A stretch of DNA of 64,000 bases from assembly GCF_904063055.1 (NCBI RefSeq), contig NZ_CAJFCN010000003.1, positions 62,001-126,000 of the forward strand, read 5' to 3'. Shown one piece after another: positions 9,088 to 17,205 of the stretch (the stretch's first letter is position 1; every line of letters starts with the position of its first letter). The position numbers and the translations under genes were made by a program. The notes beneath the pieces were generated by a model. That model ran no database searches. It was not told the origin of the DNA and saw only the letters and a program-made list of their open reading frames with translations. This DNA is from Pseudomonas paracarnis (GTDB lineage Bacteria > Pseudomonadota > Gammaproteobacteria > Pseudomonadales > Pseudomonadaceae).

Positions 9088-10089
9088 TTAAAGGGCGTTC
9101 AACCCCTGCAACAGGGCTTTATGAAACTGTTCCGGCTCTTCCATCTGGGGCGCATGGCCCAGGCCGGGGAACTCCATCAACGTGGCGCGGGGAATCAGCT
9201 TGGCCACCTGCTTGCCCAGTACCTCGTAATGACCAATTTTGGCCTTGACCGCCGCCGGCGCCACATCTTTGCCGATAGCGGTGGTGTCGCTGGTGCCGAT
9301 CAGCAGCAGGGTGGGCACCTGCAAGTCCTTGAACTCGTAGTACACCGGTTGGGTGAAGATCATGTCGTAAATCAACGCCGAGTTCCAGGCAACCTGAAGA
9401 TGCCCCGGGCCTTTGTTCAAGCCGGCGAGCATGTCTACCCAGCGCTCGTATTCAGGTTTCCAGCGCCCCACGTAATAGGTGTTTCGCTCATAGTTGCGTA
9501 CACCGTCGGCGCTCAGTTTCAGCTCGCGCTGGTACCACTGGTCGACGCTCTGGTAAGGCACGCCGAGGGCTTTCCAGTCTTCCAGCCCAATGGGGTTCAC
9601 CAGCCCCAACTGTTCGGTTTGCTGGGGGTACATCAGCGCATAGCGTGTGGCGAGCATGCCGCCGGTGGAATGGCCGATCACCGTGGCCTTTTGAATGCCG
9701 AGCTTTTCCAGCAGTTGATGGGTGTTGGTCGCCAGTTGCTGGAAGCTGTACTGGTAGTGGTCGGGCTTGCTGGAGGTGCAAAAGCCGATCTGGTCTGGGG
9801 CGATGACGCGGTAACCGGCGTCACTCAGCGCCTTGATCGAACCTTCCCAGGTGGCGCCGCAGAAGTTCTTGCCGTGCATCAGCACCACGCTGCGACCGTT
9901 TGGAGTACCGGTGGCGGGGACGTCCATGTAGCCCATTTGCAGGGATTTGCCCTGGGATTGGAAGGCAAAATGATTCAAAGGGTAGGGGTATGCAAAGCCC
10001 TGCAACTCAGGACCGTAGGTGTCAGCTAACACGGGCGCCGCGCTGACCGAAAACAAACCGGCTACGCACAATGTACGGATAAAAGGCAT
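9088..10089 (-). CDS. Exported alpha/beta hydrolase
   Basis: 333 residues with a Sec-type signal peptide (MPFIRTLCVAGLFSVSAAPVLA, cleavage after about residue 22), so probably periplasmic. The alpha/beta hydrolase fold is shown by the oxyanion stretch VVLMHGKNFCGATWE, the nucleophile elbow GHSTGG, and a C-terminal GLGHAPQMEEPEQFH carrying the catalytic His. The acid is probably the Asp in GTSDTTAIG. The region resembles epoxide hydrolases and haloalkane dehalogenases in general layout, but the substrate is unknown. It lies 25 nt upstream of the dehydrogenase gene and may share its transcript. Confidence 0.87.
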   Translation of the reverse strand: MPFIRTLCVAGLFSVSAAPVLADTYGPELQGFAYPYPLNHFAFQSQGKSLQMGYMDVPATGTPNGRSVVLMHGKNFCGATWEGSIKALSDAGYRVIAPDQIGFCTSSKPDHYQYSFQQLATNTHQLLEKLGIQKATVIGHSTGGMLATRYALMYPQQTEQLGLVNPIGLEDWKALGVPYQSVDQWYQRELKLSADGVRNYERNTYYVGRWKPEYERWVDMLAGLNKGPGHLQVAWNSALIYDMIFTQPVYYEFKDLQVPTLLLIGTSDTTAIGKDVAPAAVKAKIGHYEVLGKQVAKLIPRATLMEFPGLGHAPQMEEPEQFHKALLQGLNAL

Positions 10090-10134
10090 GGGTTTTGGCT
10101 CCGAGACAGATGCCCGGATGCTCTTTGCTCGCGA

Positions 10135-10572
10135 TTAACGGGGGATTAACGCCCACTGCAACGTCAGTGCTGCGAGTACGCCATACCGCAGGCTTTTCGC
10201 CAGGGTTACCAGCAGTAGAAAACGCCACAACGGCTCACGCATCACCCCAGCCACCAACGTCAGCGGGTCACCAATGATCGGCACCCAGCTGAGCAACAAC
10301 GTCCAATGCCCCCAGCGCGCGTAATGGCTGCGAGCCTTGTCCAGCTGCCTGGTGCTGACCGGGAACCAGCGCCGTTCCTTGAAGCGTTCCACCGAGCGCC
10401 CCAGCAGCCAATTGACCAGCGAGCCCAGCACGTTACCCAAAGTCGCGATGCCCAGCAGCAGCCATAGGTTGTAATGCCCGCTGAGCAGCAGGCCCACCAA
10501 CACGGCTTCCGATTGCAGGGGCAATAACGTCGCGGCGCCAAATGCCGCGACGAACAGCCCCAGGTAACCCAT
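10135..10572 (-). CDS. YqaA-type membrane protein (DedA/SNARE-associated family)
   Basis: About 145 residues with three to four hydrophobic segments. The N-terminal reentrant-type start (GYLGLFVAAFGAATLLPLQSEAVLVGLL), the GNVLGSLVNWLLGR segment and WVPIIGDPLTLVAG match the VTT/DedA-like YqaA family of inner-membrane proteins. I prefer the ATG at 10572; a GTG at 10578 is also in frame. It starts 10-12 nt after the DUF411 gene, so the two are co-transcribed. Possibly a lipid scramblase-like role, by family; this is inference. Confidence 0.8.
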   Translation of the reverse strand: MGYLGLFVAAFGAATLLPLQSEAVLVGLLLSGHYNLWLLLGIATLGNVLGSLVNWLLGRSVERFKERRWFPVSTRQLDKARSHYARWGHWTLLLSWVPIIGDPLTLVAGVMREPLWRFLLLVTLAKSLRYGVLAALTLQWALIPR

Positions 10573-10581
10573 CAACACCGG

Positions 10582-11028
10582 TCAGTGAGCCGGGTAGTCC
10601 GCTACCACTACATCTTTACCGTCTCGGGTCAGGCCAATGATTTGATAGGCCTCGCTGCGTCCGTCCACTTCCATCCCTGGTGAGCCTAAGGGCATACCCG
10701 GTGCGGCAAGGCCCAGCAGGTCGTTGCGCTTGCGCAAGGCCAGGACCTGCTCGGCGGGTACGTGGCCTTCGACGAATTTGCCGTCGATGACCGCGGTGTG
10801 GCAGGAGCCAAGCCGTGGCGCGACGCCCAGGCGCTGCTTCACCGCGCTCATGTTGGCTTCAACGTGGTCGTTGACCTTGAAACCGTTGCTCTCCAAGTGG
10901 CTGATCCACTTTTTGCAGCAGCCGCAGTTGGCGTCGCGGTGGACGTCGATGGGGATCAACTCGGCGGCCTGGGCCAAGGTAGTGGTGAACAAGGCACTGA
11001 GCAGGGCCAGTCGCAATGGGGTTTTCAT
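10582..11028 (-). CDS. DUF411 periplasmic metal-binding protein
   Basis: 148 residues from the ATG at 11028; a GTG at 11040 is an alternative. A signal peptide (MKTPLRLALLSALFTTTLAQA) is followed by the DUF411 core: the DANCGCCKKW motif with paired cysteines, LGSCHTAVIDGKFVEGHVP, and LAAPGMPLGSPGME near the C-terminus. DUF411 proteins are small exported proteins often linked to copper or other metal handling. The Cys, His and Met residues seen here agree with that, but binding is not shown by sequence. Co-directional with the YqaA-like gene. Confidence 0.85.
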   Translation of the reverse strand: MKTPLRLALLSALFTTTLAQAAELIPIDVHRDANCGCCKKWISHLESNGFKVNDHVEANMSAVKQRLGVAPRLGSCHTAVIDGKFVEGHVPAEQVLALRKRNDLLGLAAPGMPLGSPGMEVDGRSEAYQIIGLTRDGKDVVVADYPAH

Positions 11029-11121
11029 CGTGGGTCTCACTGAAGGCGCGGCGATAAGCCGGGCATTCTCCCTGCTTTTGCGGGTATGTTTGCAATGTGA
11101 CGCCGTTGTAATGTTTCTAAA

Positions 11122-11580
11122 TTATACGAAGCGCTGGTTTTCCAGTCGCTGCTTGAGCCGGTCCAACGCAATCGCCGACAACGCGACCATGCGCTCGTGC
11201 AAAGACGCCAGTTGCAGTTCGGTTTCATAAGTCAGCACCCGCTTGAACAGCGTGCCGCCCTGATGAGCGCGCAAGTAGTAATGAATGGAACCATCAACCG
11301 CCAGGGAGGTGAACACGGTTTTGAACTCGCTGGGGCGGCGGGCGATTTGTACGCGGTAACTCATGGAGACGCGTATGCCCAGCAGGTCGATGATTTCGGT
11401 AAAGCGCGTGCCGATCGGCAATGAGCCGGTGTTGCCGGTGTCGGCGCTAAGGGAAGTGGGGTGCCACTCGTGCCAGCGGTCGGGCTGGGTCACATAGTCA
11501 TAAACCGCCTCGATCGGCGTGTGGATGAAGCGTTCCTGACTGATCTGCTCCAAGCGGACCGAATGCTCAGTCGCGTGCAT
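11122..11580 (-). CDS. SRPBCC family protein (START/polyketide-cyclase-like)
   Basis: 152 residues with the SRPBCC helix-grip pattern: a beta1 strand then IEAVYDYVTQPDRWHEWHPTSL, alternating strands through the middle, and a long C-terminal helix (ALDRLKQRLENQ). Such proteins hold hydrophobic ligands in a central cavity; the ligand is unknown. AGGAGG lies 6 nt before the ATG at 11580. The ribosome site sits between CACAC and GTGTG, which can pair and would leave AGGAG in a small loop. Monocistronic by appearance. Confidence 0.8.
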   Translation of the reverse strand: MHATEHSVRLEQISQERFIHTPIEAVYDYVTQPDRWHEWHPTSLSADTGNTGSLPIGTRFTEIIDLLGIRVSMSYRVQIARRPSEFKTVFTSLAVDGSIHYYLRAHQGGTLFKRVLTYETELQLASLHERMVALSAIALDRLKQRLENQRFV

Positions 11581-11631
11581 GACACACCTCCTGTGTGGCG
11601 GTTTTTACACTAGGAGCTGTGAGGATAGTCT

Positions 11632-11656
11632 GACGCCCGCGCTTTGCACGGGCGTC
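11632..11656. terminator. GC-rich hairpin downstream of the aldo/keto reductase
   Basis: GACGCCCG (11632-11639) pairs with CGGGCGTC (11649-11656) across a 9-nt loop, 58 nt past the aldo/keto reductase stop. No U-run follows on the minus strand, so it may stabilise the 3' end rather than terminate by itself. Confidence 0.35.
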
Positions 11657-11713
11657 GGCAGGCCGTTCGTCAATCCCGCTGAGAACGGCCCGGACAAGGG
11701 CTCCCAGCAGGCA

Positions 11714-12709
11714 CTAGATATCCAGCATGGCCAGCACGTCCTTGGGGTAACGCAGGCCTGCGGTTGCATCGGCAGGGAAGATCGCATCCAGCGCAGCCAG
11801 TTCGTCCGCGCTGAGAGAAATCGACAGCGCCTCCACATTCTCTTGCAGATAGGTGCGCCGCTTGGTGCCGGGAATCGGGATGATGTAATCGCCTTGAGCC
11901 AAGACCCAGGCCAGCGCCAGTTGCCCGGCCGTCACACCTTTGTCTGCCGCCAGCGTCTTGACCTGTTCTACCAGCCGCAGGTTTTTCGCAAAGTTCTCAC
12001 CCTGAAAGCGCGGGCTGAAGCGTCGGTAATCATCGGCGCCGAAATCATCCGGGCTCTTCAACGCGCCGGTGAGAAAGCCTCGGCCCAGTGGGCTGTACGG
12101 CACAAACGCGATGCCCAGGCGCTGGCAGGCCGCGAGGCAGCCATTGTCTTGCTGGTCGCGGCTCCATAGCGAATATTCACTTTGCAGGGCGCTGATGGGA
12201 TGGACCTTATGCGCCCGTTCCAGAGTAGCGGCGGACGCCTCGCTCAGGCCCAGATAGCGCACCTTGCCCTGTTTCACCAGGTCGGCCATGGCACCCACGG
12301 TTTCTTCGATGGCCACGTCGGGGTCGATACGGTGCTGGTAGTACAGGTCCAGCGTATCCACCCCCAGGCGTTGCAAGGTGCCGTCGATGGCGTTGCGGAT
12401 ATAGTCGGGCCGGCCATTCACCCCGCGCACTATGGGGTTGGCAGGGTCGCGCACAATCCCGAATTTACTGGCCAGGAGCACCTGGTCGCGCTTGCCGGCA
12501 ATAGCCTTGCCGATCAGTTGCTCATTGGTGTGCGGGCCGTACATGTCCGCGGTATCTAGAAAATTGACGCCCAGCTCCAGGGCGCGGTGCAAGGTTGCGG
12601 TGGCTTCGGTGGTATCGCTGCCGGGCGTGTAGAAATCGGTCATGCCCATGCAGCCAAGGCCAATGGCAGACACATGTGGGCCGTTTTTACCGAGTTGTCG
12701 AGCGTGCAT
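11714..12709 (-). CDS. Aldo/keto reductase
   Basis: NADPH-dependent carbonyl reductase of the AKR superfamily, 331 residues. Motifs: an N-terminal [32 protein letters not shown] (catalytic Asp and Tyr), [12 protein letters not shown] (catalytic Lys), [21 protein letters not shown] (catalytic His), and an NADP-binding C-terminus around [15 protein letters not shown]. It resembles the YhdN/Tas-like AKR13 type. It is transcribed divergently from a LysR gene 117 nt away that is probably, or was, its regulator. That LysR gene is frameshifted here. Confidence 0.93.
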   Translation of the reverse strand: MHARQLGKNGPHVSAIGLGCMGMTDFYTPGSDTTEATATLHRALELGVNFLDTADMYGPHTNEQLIGKAIAGKRDQVLLASKFGIVRDPANPIVRGVNGRPDYIRNAIDGTLQRLGVDTLDLYYQHRIDPDVAIEETVGAMADLVKQGKVRYLGLSEASAATLERAHKVHPISALQSEYSLWSRDQQDNGCLAACQRLGIAFVPYSPLGRGFLTGALKSPDDFGADDYRRFSPRFQGENFAKNLRLVEQVKTLAADKGVTAGQLALAWVLAQGDYIIPIPGTKRRTYLQENVEALSISLSADELAALDAIFPADATAGLRYPKDVLAMLDI

Positions 12710-12825
12710 AGGGAAGCTCCTGGTGATGAGGGGCCCATTGTTACCCTTGAAAAAATGCAGATAAACCCGCTAAAAGTGCTATCACTGTTCGTAATATCTA
12801 AACAATCTCCCACAGGAGCATTCTC

Positions 12826-13738
12826 TTGGATCGTTTTAACGCCATGCGCGTGTTCACTCGGATTGTCGAGTTGGGCGGGTTTGCCAAGGCCGCCGACAGC
12901 CTGCAATTGCCACGCGCCTCCGTGACAATTCTGATCAAGCAACTGGAGGCCCATCTCGGCGTGCAACTGCTGCAGCGCACCACGCGCCACGTCAGCCCGA
13001 CCCTGGATGGCGCGGCGTACTATCAACGTTGCGTGCAGTTGCTGACCGATCTTGAGGAAACCGAGGCGGTGTTCTCCACGCGGCGCCAGAACCCTCGGGG
13101 CATCTTGAGCATCGATATGCCCCTCAGGCATTGGGAGCTTGATTGTGATTCCGGCCTTGCCAACGTTCACCGCGCTGTACCCACAGATCGAGTTGGAGAT
13201 CGGCCTCAATGACCGGCCAGTGGATTTGATTCGCGAAGGCGTCGATTGTGTGTTGCGGGGCGGTCCGGCCTTGGACGAATCGCTGGTGGCGCGGCCCTTG
13301 GCAATGATGGAACAACTGACGCTGGCCAGCCCCGCGTACCTTGAACGCATGGGCACGCCCACCTGCCTGGAGCAGTTGGCGGGTCACCAAATGGTCGAGT
13401 ATGTTTCCCGTGCCAGCGGTAAACGGTTTGGCCTGGAATTTCTGCTGGGCAGCGAGTTGCATCCGATCAACCTGCCGAAAGTGGTTGCCGTGAACAGCTC
13501 CGCGGGTTACTTCGCTGCGTGCGAAGCCGGCTACGGGCTGATCCAGGCACCTCGTTATCACGCCCTGCGCCAACTGGCCGAGGGCACCCTGGTGCAGGTG
13601 CTCCCTGATGTGGCCGTGCCGAAGATGGCGCTGACTGCGTTGTACCCGCCCCATCGGCTATTGTCGCAACGGGTGCGGGTGTTCGTCGATTGGCTGGTGC
13701 AGTTGTGCGCCCGGCCCGGCACCGGTTTACAAGGCTAG
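12826..13738 (+). pseudogene. LysR-family regulator, broken by a one-base frameshift
   Basis: The first part (TTG at 12826, AGGAG 7 nt upstream) encodes a normal LysR N-terminal wHTH: MDRFNAMRVFTRIVELGGFA, then an ASVTILIKQLEAHLGVQLLQR recognition region. The reading then leaves the family pattern at a CCCC run (13120-13123). One base fewer there gives DMPSGIGSLIVIPALP, which continues in the +2 frame through a complete effector domain (KVVAVNSSAGYFAACEAGYGLIQAP) to the TAG at 13736-13738. The repaired protein would be about 304 residues. It faces the aldo/keto reductase. It is either a true null allele or a homopolymer sequencing error. Confidence 0.85.
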
Positions 13739-14640
13739 GCTTGCGCCCTGCGATAGGCGCCAGGCTGTTGCCCGGTAACTTTATGAAAGGCTCGGGTAAA
13801 CGCCGCCACCGATTGATACCCGGCTGCCAGCGAAACCTCGGCCACGGTCTGGTCCGCCTTGAGCAACCCACAGGCGTGGCGCATGCGGATCATCAGCAGT
13901 ACTTGCCCGGGTGACTGCCCGCACAATTCGCTGAAGCGCTTGAAAAACGCCGAGCGCGACAACCCGGTACAGGCCGCCATGCTTTCCAGGCTCCAGGGCT
14001 CGGCCGGGCGGGCGATCAATTGTTCCAGCAAATGCGCAAACGCCGGTGCCCGGCCCAGCGCCGCCAAGCCGCCAAGCTCGGTGTTGTCGAGTACTTGCTG
14101 GCGCAATACATACAGGAACAGCAGGTGGCACAGGCGCTCCAGCAGCGCGGAAGAGGGCGCTGGCGTGCGTGCGCATTCGTGCAGGATCAACTCGAACAGG
14201 CTGCGTGCGGCCGTCAGCGACGGGTCGCCGGCGCGCAGGATGATCCAGCTGGGCAGGGTGTCGACGATCAGTGTCGACAAGCCGGATTGAAAGTGAAAGA
14301 AACCGCATACTAATCCCACACCGTCGGTGGCCGTGTTGTCGAGGGGCAGCATCGCACGGCGTGGGCACTCCTGGGCGCCGGCTGCCGTGGCTTGGCCGGA
14401 CAGGCGAAAAGCAAAGTCACGCAGCAGAAACACCGCGTCACCATTATTCAGGTGGTGGGGCATTGGATCGCCGTCGATATGCAGCCAGCATTCGCCTTGC
14501 ACAATCAAATGGAAGCTCGCCTGTGCCAGGCCGTGGGTGCTCGCGTGCCAGTCACCGTAATAACGGCCGACGTGAAACAAACTGGTGTTGAGTTCGAGGC
14601 TATCTAATAACCAATCGACAAGTACATCGGACGAATTCAT
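13735..14640 (-). CDS. AraC-family regulator with N-terminal cupin
   Basis: 301 residues. The N-terminal half is a cupin sensor of the Cupin_6 type (YYGDWHASTHGLAQASFHLIVQGECWLHIDG, then NNGDAVFLLRDFAFRL). The C-terminal half has two HTHs: LESMAACTGLSRSAFFKRFSELCGQSP and VAEVSLAAGYQSVAAFTRAFHKVTGQQPGAYRR. It is divergent from the AhpD-like gene 103 nt away and so is the probable regulator of the 14744-19149 operon. Its stop and that of the converging LysR share the palindrome CTAG at 13735-13738. Confidence 0.92.
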   Translation of the reverse strand: MNSSDVLVDWLLDSLELNTSLFHVGRYYGDWHASTHGLAQASFHLIVQGECWLHIDGDPMPHHLNNGDAVFLLRDFAFRLSGQATAAGAQECPRRAMLPLDNTATDGVGLVCGFFHFQSGLSTLIVDTLPSWIILRAGDPSLTAARSLFELILHECARTPAPSSALLERLCHLLFLYVLRQQVLDNTELGGLAALGRAPAFAHLLEQLIARPAEPWSLESMAACTGLSRSAFFKRFSELCGQSPGQVLLMIRMRHACGLLKADQTVAEVSLAAGYQSVAAFTRAFHKVTGQQPGAYRRAQA

Positions 14641-14743
14641 CTAATGGAAAGACTCAAGAGCAAGTAATCGCTACTTTAGCCTATTGAGCGCTTTTTTTAG
14701 AACCAACAGACTGGGGCATTGAAACCCAACAGGAGTCCACTTC

Positions 14744-15304
14744 ATGTCCCGTGTACCGTTGCTCACGCCTGAAACCGCACCGGAAGCCGCCAAACCCTTC
14801 CTGGAAAACGCGCTCAAAGCCTCGGGTTTTATTCCTAACCTGCTGGGCGTACTGGCCAACGCACCGGCCGCGCTGGAAACCTACATCACCGTCTCCGGCT
14901 TGAATGCCAAGGCAGAACTGAGCCTGGCCGACCGTGAAGTGGTGCAATTGATTGCCGCCACCAGCCACGGTTGTGATTTCTGTGTCGCTGGCCACACCGC
15001 GGTTGCCCGCAACAAAGCGAAGCTGCCCGAGGAGGTGATCGAGGCCTTGCGCCGCCGGGGTGAGTTGCCTGACGCACGCTATGAGACACTCGCCGCCTTT
15101 ACGCGTGAGGTGATCGCCACCCGTGGGGATGTGAGTGACGCGGGCTTTGAGGCGTTCCGTGCCGCCGGCTACACCGACGGCCACGCGCTGGAAGTCATCC
15201 TGGGGGTCAGCCTGGCAACCCTGTGCAACTTCGCCAACGTGTTTGCCCGTACCCCGCTGAACCCGGAGCTGGCGCAATACCGTTGGGAAAAACCGGCCAA
15301 CTGA
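14744..15304 (+). CDS. AhpD-like carboxymuconolactone decarboxylase-family protein
   Basis: 186 residues of the CMD/AhpD superfamily (peroxidase-related type). The redox centre is the CxxC in SHGCDFCVAGHTAVARN, preceded by the usual acidic residue in LADREVVQLI. Members act as alkylhydroperoxidases or as isomerase/decarboxylases on small cyclic substrates; the CxxC argues for a thiol-redox role. AGGAG lies about 9 nt before the ATG. First gene of a five-gene operon with an acyl-CoA-dehydrogenase-like enzyme and an ABC importer, divergent from the AraC gene. Confidence 0.88.
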   Translation: MSRVPLLTPETAPEAAKPFLENALKASGFIPNLLGVLANAPAALETYITVSGLNAKAELSLADREVVQLIAATSHGCDFCVAGHTAVARNKAKLPEEVIEALRRRGELPDARYETLAAFTREVIATRGDVSDAGFEAFRAAGYTDGHALEVILGVSLATLCNFANVFARTPLNPELAQYRWEKPAN

Positions 15305-15343
15305 TTTGGCGTTGGCCCACCCGCTGTAAAAGGAGAAACATGA

Positions 15344-16405
15344 ATGCTTGACCCAATCTTGAGCCGTTGGCTCGATGTTCAAGCGCAGGCCCTGGACGTG
15401 GGCAGTTGCGATCCACAGGAAGTGCTGCCGCGGCTGGCAGAAGCCAATATTCTGAAAATCGGTGTACCCACCCAGTTGGGCGGCCTGGGCGGTGACGTGG
15501 CGGGTGCGGTCGAGGCCATCGCCAATGTAGCCAGCCATTCCCTGGCGGCGGCGTTTGTGTGCTGGGGCCAGCGCTCGTTTATCGAGTACTTGCTGCAGAG
15601 TCCCAATCAGCGTCTGCGCGAGCAACTGATGCCTGACCTGCTCAGCGGCAAGTTGGCTGGGGCCACCGGGCTGTCGAATGCGATGAAGTTTCTGTCGGGT
15701 ATCGAGTCGTTGCAGATCAGCGCCGAGCCCAACGACCACGGTTGGACCCTCAACGGTCGCCTGCACTGGGTGACCAACTTGCGCAAGAATGGCTTTGTCG
15801 CTGCGGCGGCCATCGAGCATGCAGGGGGCGGCGCGCCATTTATCCTGGCGATTCCGGATTCGGTGGCCGGGTTGCAGCGCTCCCGCGACCTGGAGCTGCT
15901 CGGGCTGCAATCGAGCAACACCGCAGCGCTTGGCCTGGAAGGCGTGGAGCTGAGTCGCGAATGGTTGCTGCACGAGGATGCGCGCAAGTTTTTACCGGCG
16001 GTACGCCCGGCGTTTCTAGGCTTGCAGTGCGGCATGTCGATTGGTTTGGCGCGGCGTTCCCTGGCTGAAGTAGCCCACCATTTGGGCGCCAGTCGCACCG
16101 TGTTGCGCGACGAGTTGGAAGCCCTGCGCGTGACCCTGGATCATCTGGTCAGCGAGCTTAAAAGCGGGCTGTTGGCCGGGCGCTTTACCGCCGAGCCGAT
16201 ACCACTGTTCAAGCTGCGTATCGCGCTGGCCGAAACCGCCGCCAGCGCTGTGCAGCTTGAACTGCAAGCCAGCGGTGGCAAGGCCTACCTGACCGCCCAC
16301 GGCAGCGGCTTTGCCCGGCGCTGGCGCGAGTCGGCCTTTGTACCGATCGTAACGCCCAGCCTGGTGCAACTGCGTACCGAGCTACACCGCCAGGCCAATC
16401 TATGA
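15344..16405 (+). CDS. Acyl-CoA dehydrogenase-family protein
   Basis: 353 residues. The helical N-terminal domain (LPRLAEANILKIGVPTQLGGLGGD), middle region (GATGLSNAMKF...LQISAEPNDHGWTLNGRLHWVTN) and C-terminal helical bundle follow the acyl-CoA dehydrogenase fold. The protein is shorter than most family members and I see no clear catalytic Glu. It may therefore belong with the flavin-dependent monooxygenase branch (DszC/SfnC-like) rather than true beta-dehydrogenases; that is inference. AGGAG (15331-15335) sits 8 nt before the ATG at 15344, which decides the start over an ATG at 15340 that stops after three codons. It overlaps the next gene by ATGA. Confidence 0.82.
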   Translation: MLDPILSRWLDVQAQALDVGSCDPQEVLPRLAEANILKIGVPTQLGGLGGDVAGAVEAIANVASHSLAAAFVCWGQRSFIEYLLQSPNQRLREQLMPDLLSGKLAGATGLSNAMKFLSGIESLQISAEPNDHGWTLNGRLHWVTNLRKNGFVAAAAIEHAGGGAPFILAIPDSVAGLQRSRDLELLGLQSSNTAALGLEGVELSREWLLHEDARKFLPAVRPAFLGLQCGMSIGLARRSLAEVAHHLGASRTVLRDELEALRVTLDHLVSELKSGLLAGRFTAEPIPLFKLRIALAETAASAVQLELQASGGKAYLTAHGSGFARRWRESAFVPIVTPSLVQLRTELHRQANL

Positions 16406-17205
16406 GCCAGGCGGTATTGACGGCCCAGGGCATTTGCCTGGGGTATGGCAGCGGGCCGGTGTTGCAAGGCTTCGACTTGCACTTGCAACCGGGTGAAGTG
16501 GTGTCGATCCTGGGCCCGAGCGGCGTGGGCAAATCCAGCCTGCTGCGCGTGCTAGCCGGCTTGCAGGCACCTCAGGCTGGCCGCGTGCAGGTATTGGGCG
16601 AGCCGTTGAGCGGCCCGCATCCGCGCGTGGTGGTGGCTTTTCAAGACCCGAGCCTGTTGCCTTGGCTGACCCTGGAAAAAAACGTTGCCTTCGGCCTGGA
16701 TTTCGCTCGCCAACCGCACTTGAGTGGTGAAGAACGCCGCCGTCGTGTTGACCACGCCATTGCAGCGGTGGGGCTGGAGCCTGCGCGTCAGCAGTTCCCG
16801 GCGCAATTGTCCGGTGGCATGGCACAGCGCACGGCACTGGCCCGCTGCCTGGCGCGTCAGCCACAAGTGTTACTGCTCGACGAGCCCTTCGGCGCGCTCG
16901 ATGAAGTGACTCGCGCCGATATGCAGCACCTGTTGCTCAAGGTCAATCGTGAGCAAGGCTCGGCGGCCGTATTGATCACCCACGACATCGACGAAGCGCT
17001 GTTGCTGTCGGACCGCATCCTGCTACTGGGTAACCGTCCGGCGCGGACGTTGGGCGAGTGGGCTATCGACCTGCCGCACCCTCGGGAAGAGCAGGTCGAG
17101 GCCATTGGCGCGCTGCGTATCGAGATTTTGAAAACCTTACGGCAGGCGAGCCGCCCTCAACCCAACCCCCTTGAACAACAGGAGTTTACCCATGTGTCTG
17201 GATGA
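16402..17205 (+). CDS. ABC transporter ATPase (NrtD/SsuB/TauB type)
   Basis: 267-residue ATP-binding subunit of a nitrate/sulfonate/taurine-type importer. Walker A GPSGVGKSS, Q-loop VVAFQDPSLLPW (the LPWLT stretch is typical of this branch), signature LSGGMAQRTALARCLA, Walker B VLLLDEPFGALD and H-loop LITHDIDEALLL are all intact. The ATG overlaps the preceding stop (ATGA). It supplies energy for uptake with the binding protein and permease just downstream. Confidence 0.93.
   Translation: MSQAVLTAQGICLGYGSGPVLQGFDLHLQPGEVVSILGPSGVGKSSLLRVLAGLQAPQAGRVQVLGEPLSGPHPRVVVAFQDPSLLPWLTLEKNVAFGLDFARQPHLSGEERRRRVDHAIAAVGLEPARQQFPAQLSGGMAQRTALARCLARQPQVLLLDEPFGALDEVTRADMQHLLLKVNREQGSAAVLITHDIDEALLLSDRILLLGNRPARTLGEWAIDLPHPREEQVEAIGALRIEILKTLRQASRPQPNPLEQQEFTHVSG

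Noticed and set aside
12640..13362. 240-codon minus-strand frame spanning the LysR frameshift
   Set aside because: Bridges a divergent promoter region and is antisense to the LysR HTH; no family pattern.
13139..13738. Separate 199-residue LysR effector-domain protein
   Set aside because: It begins exactly where the preceding frame loses the LysR pattern and has no ribosome site of its own; better explained as the rest of a frameshifted gene.
14681..15973. 430-codon minus-strand open frame
   Set aside because: Antisense to the AhpD-like and acyl-CoA-dehydrogenase-like genes, both of which have clear motifs and ribosome sites.
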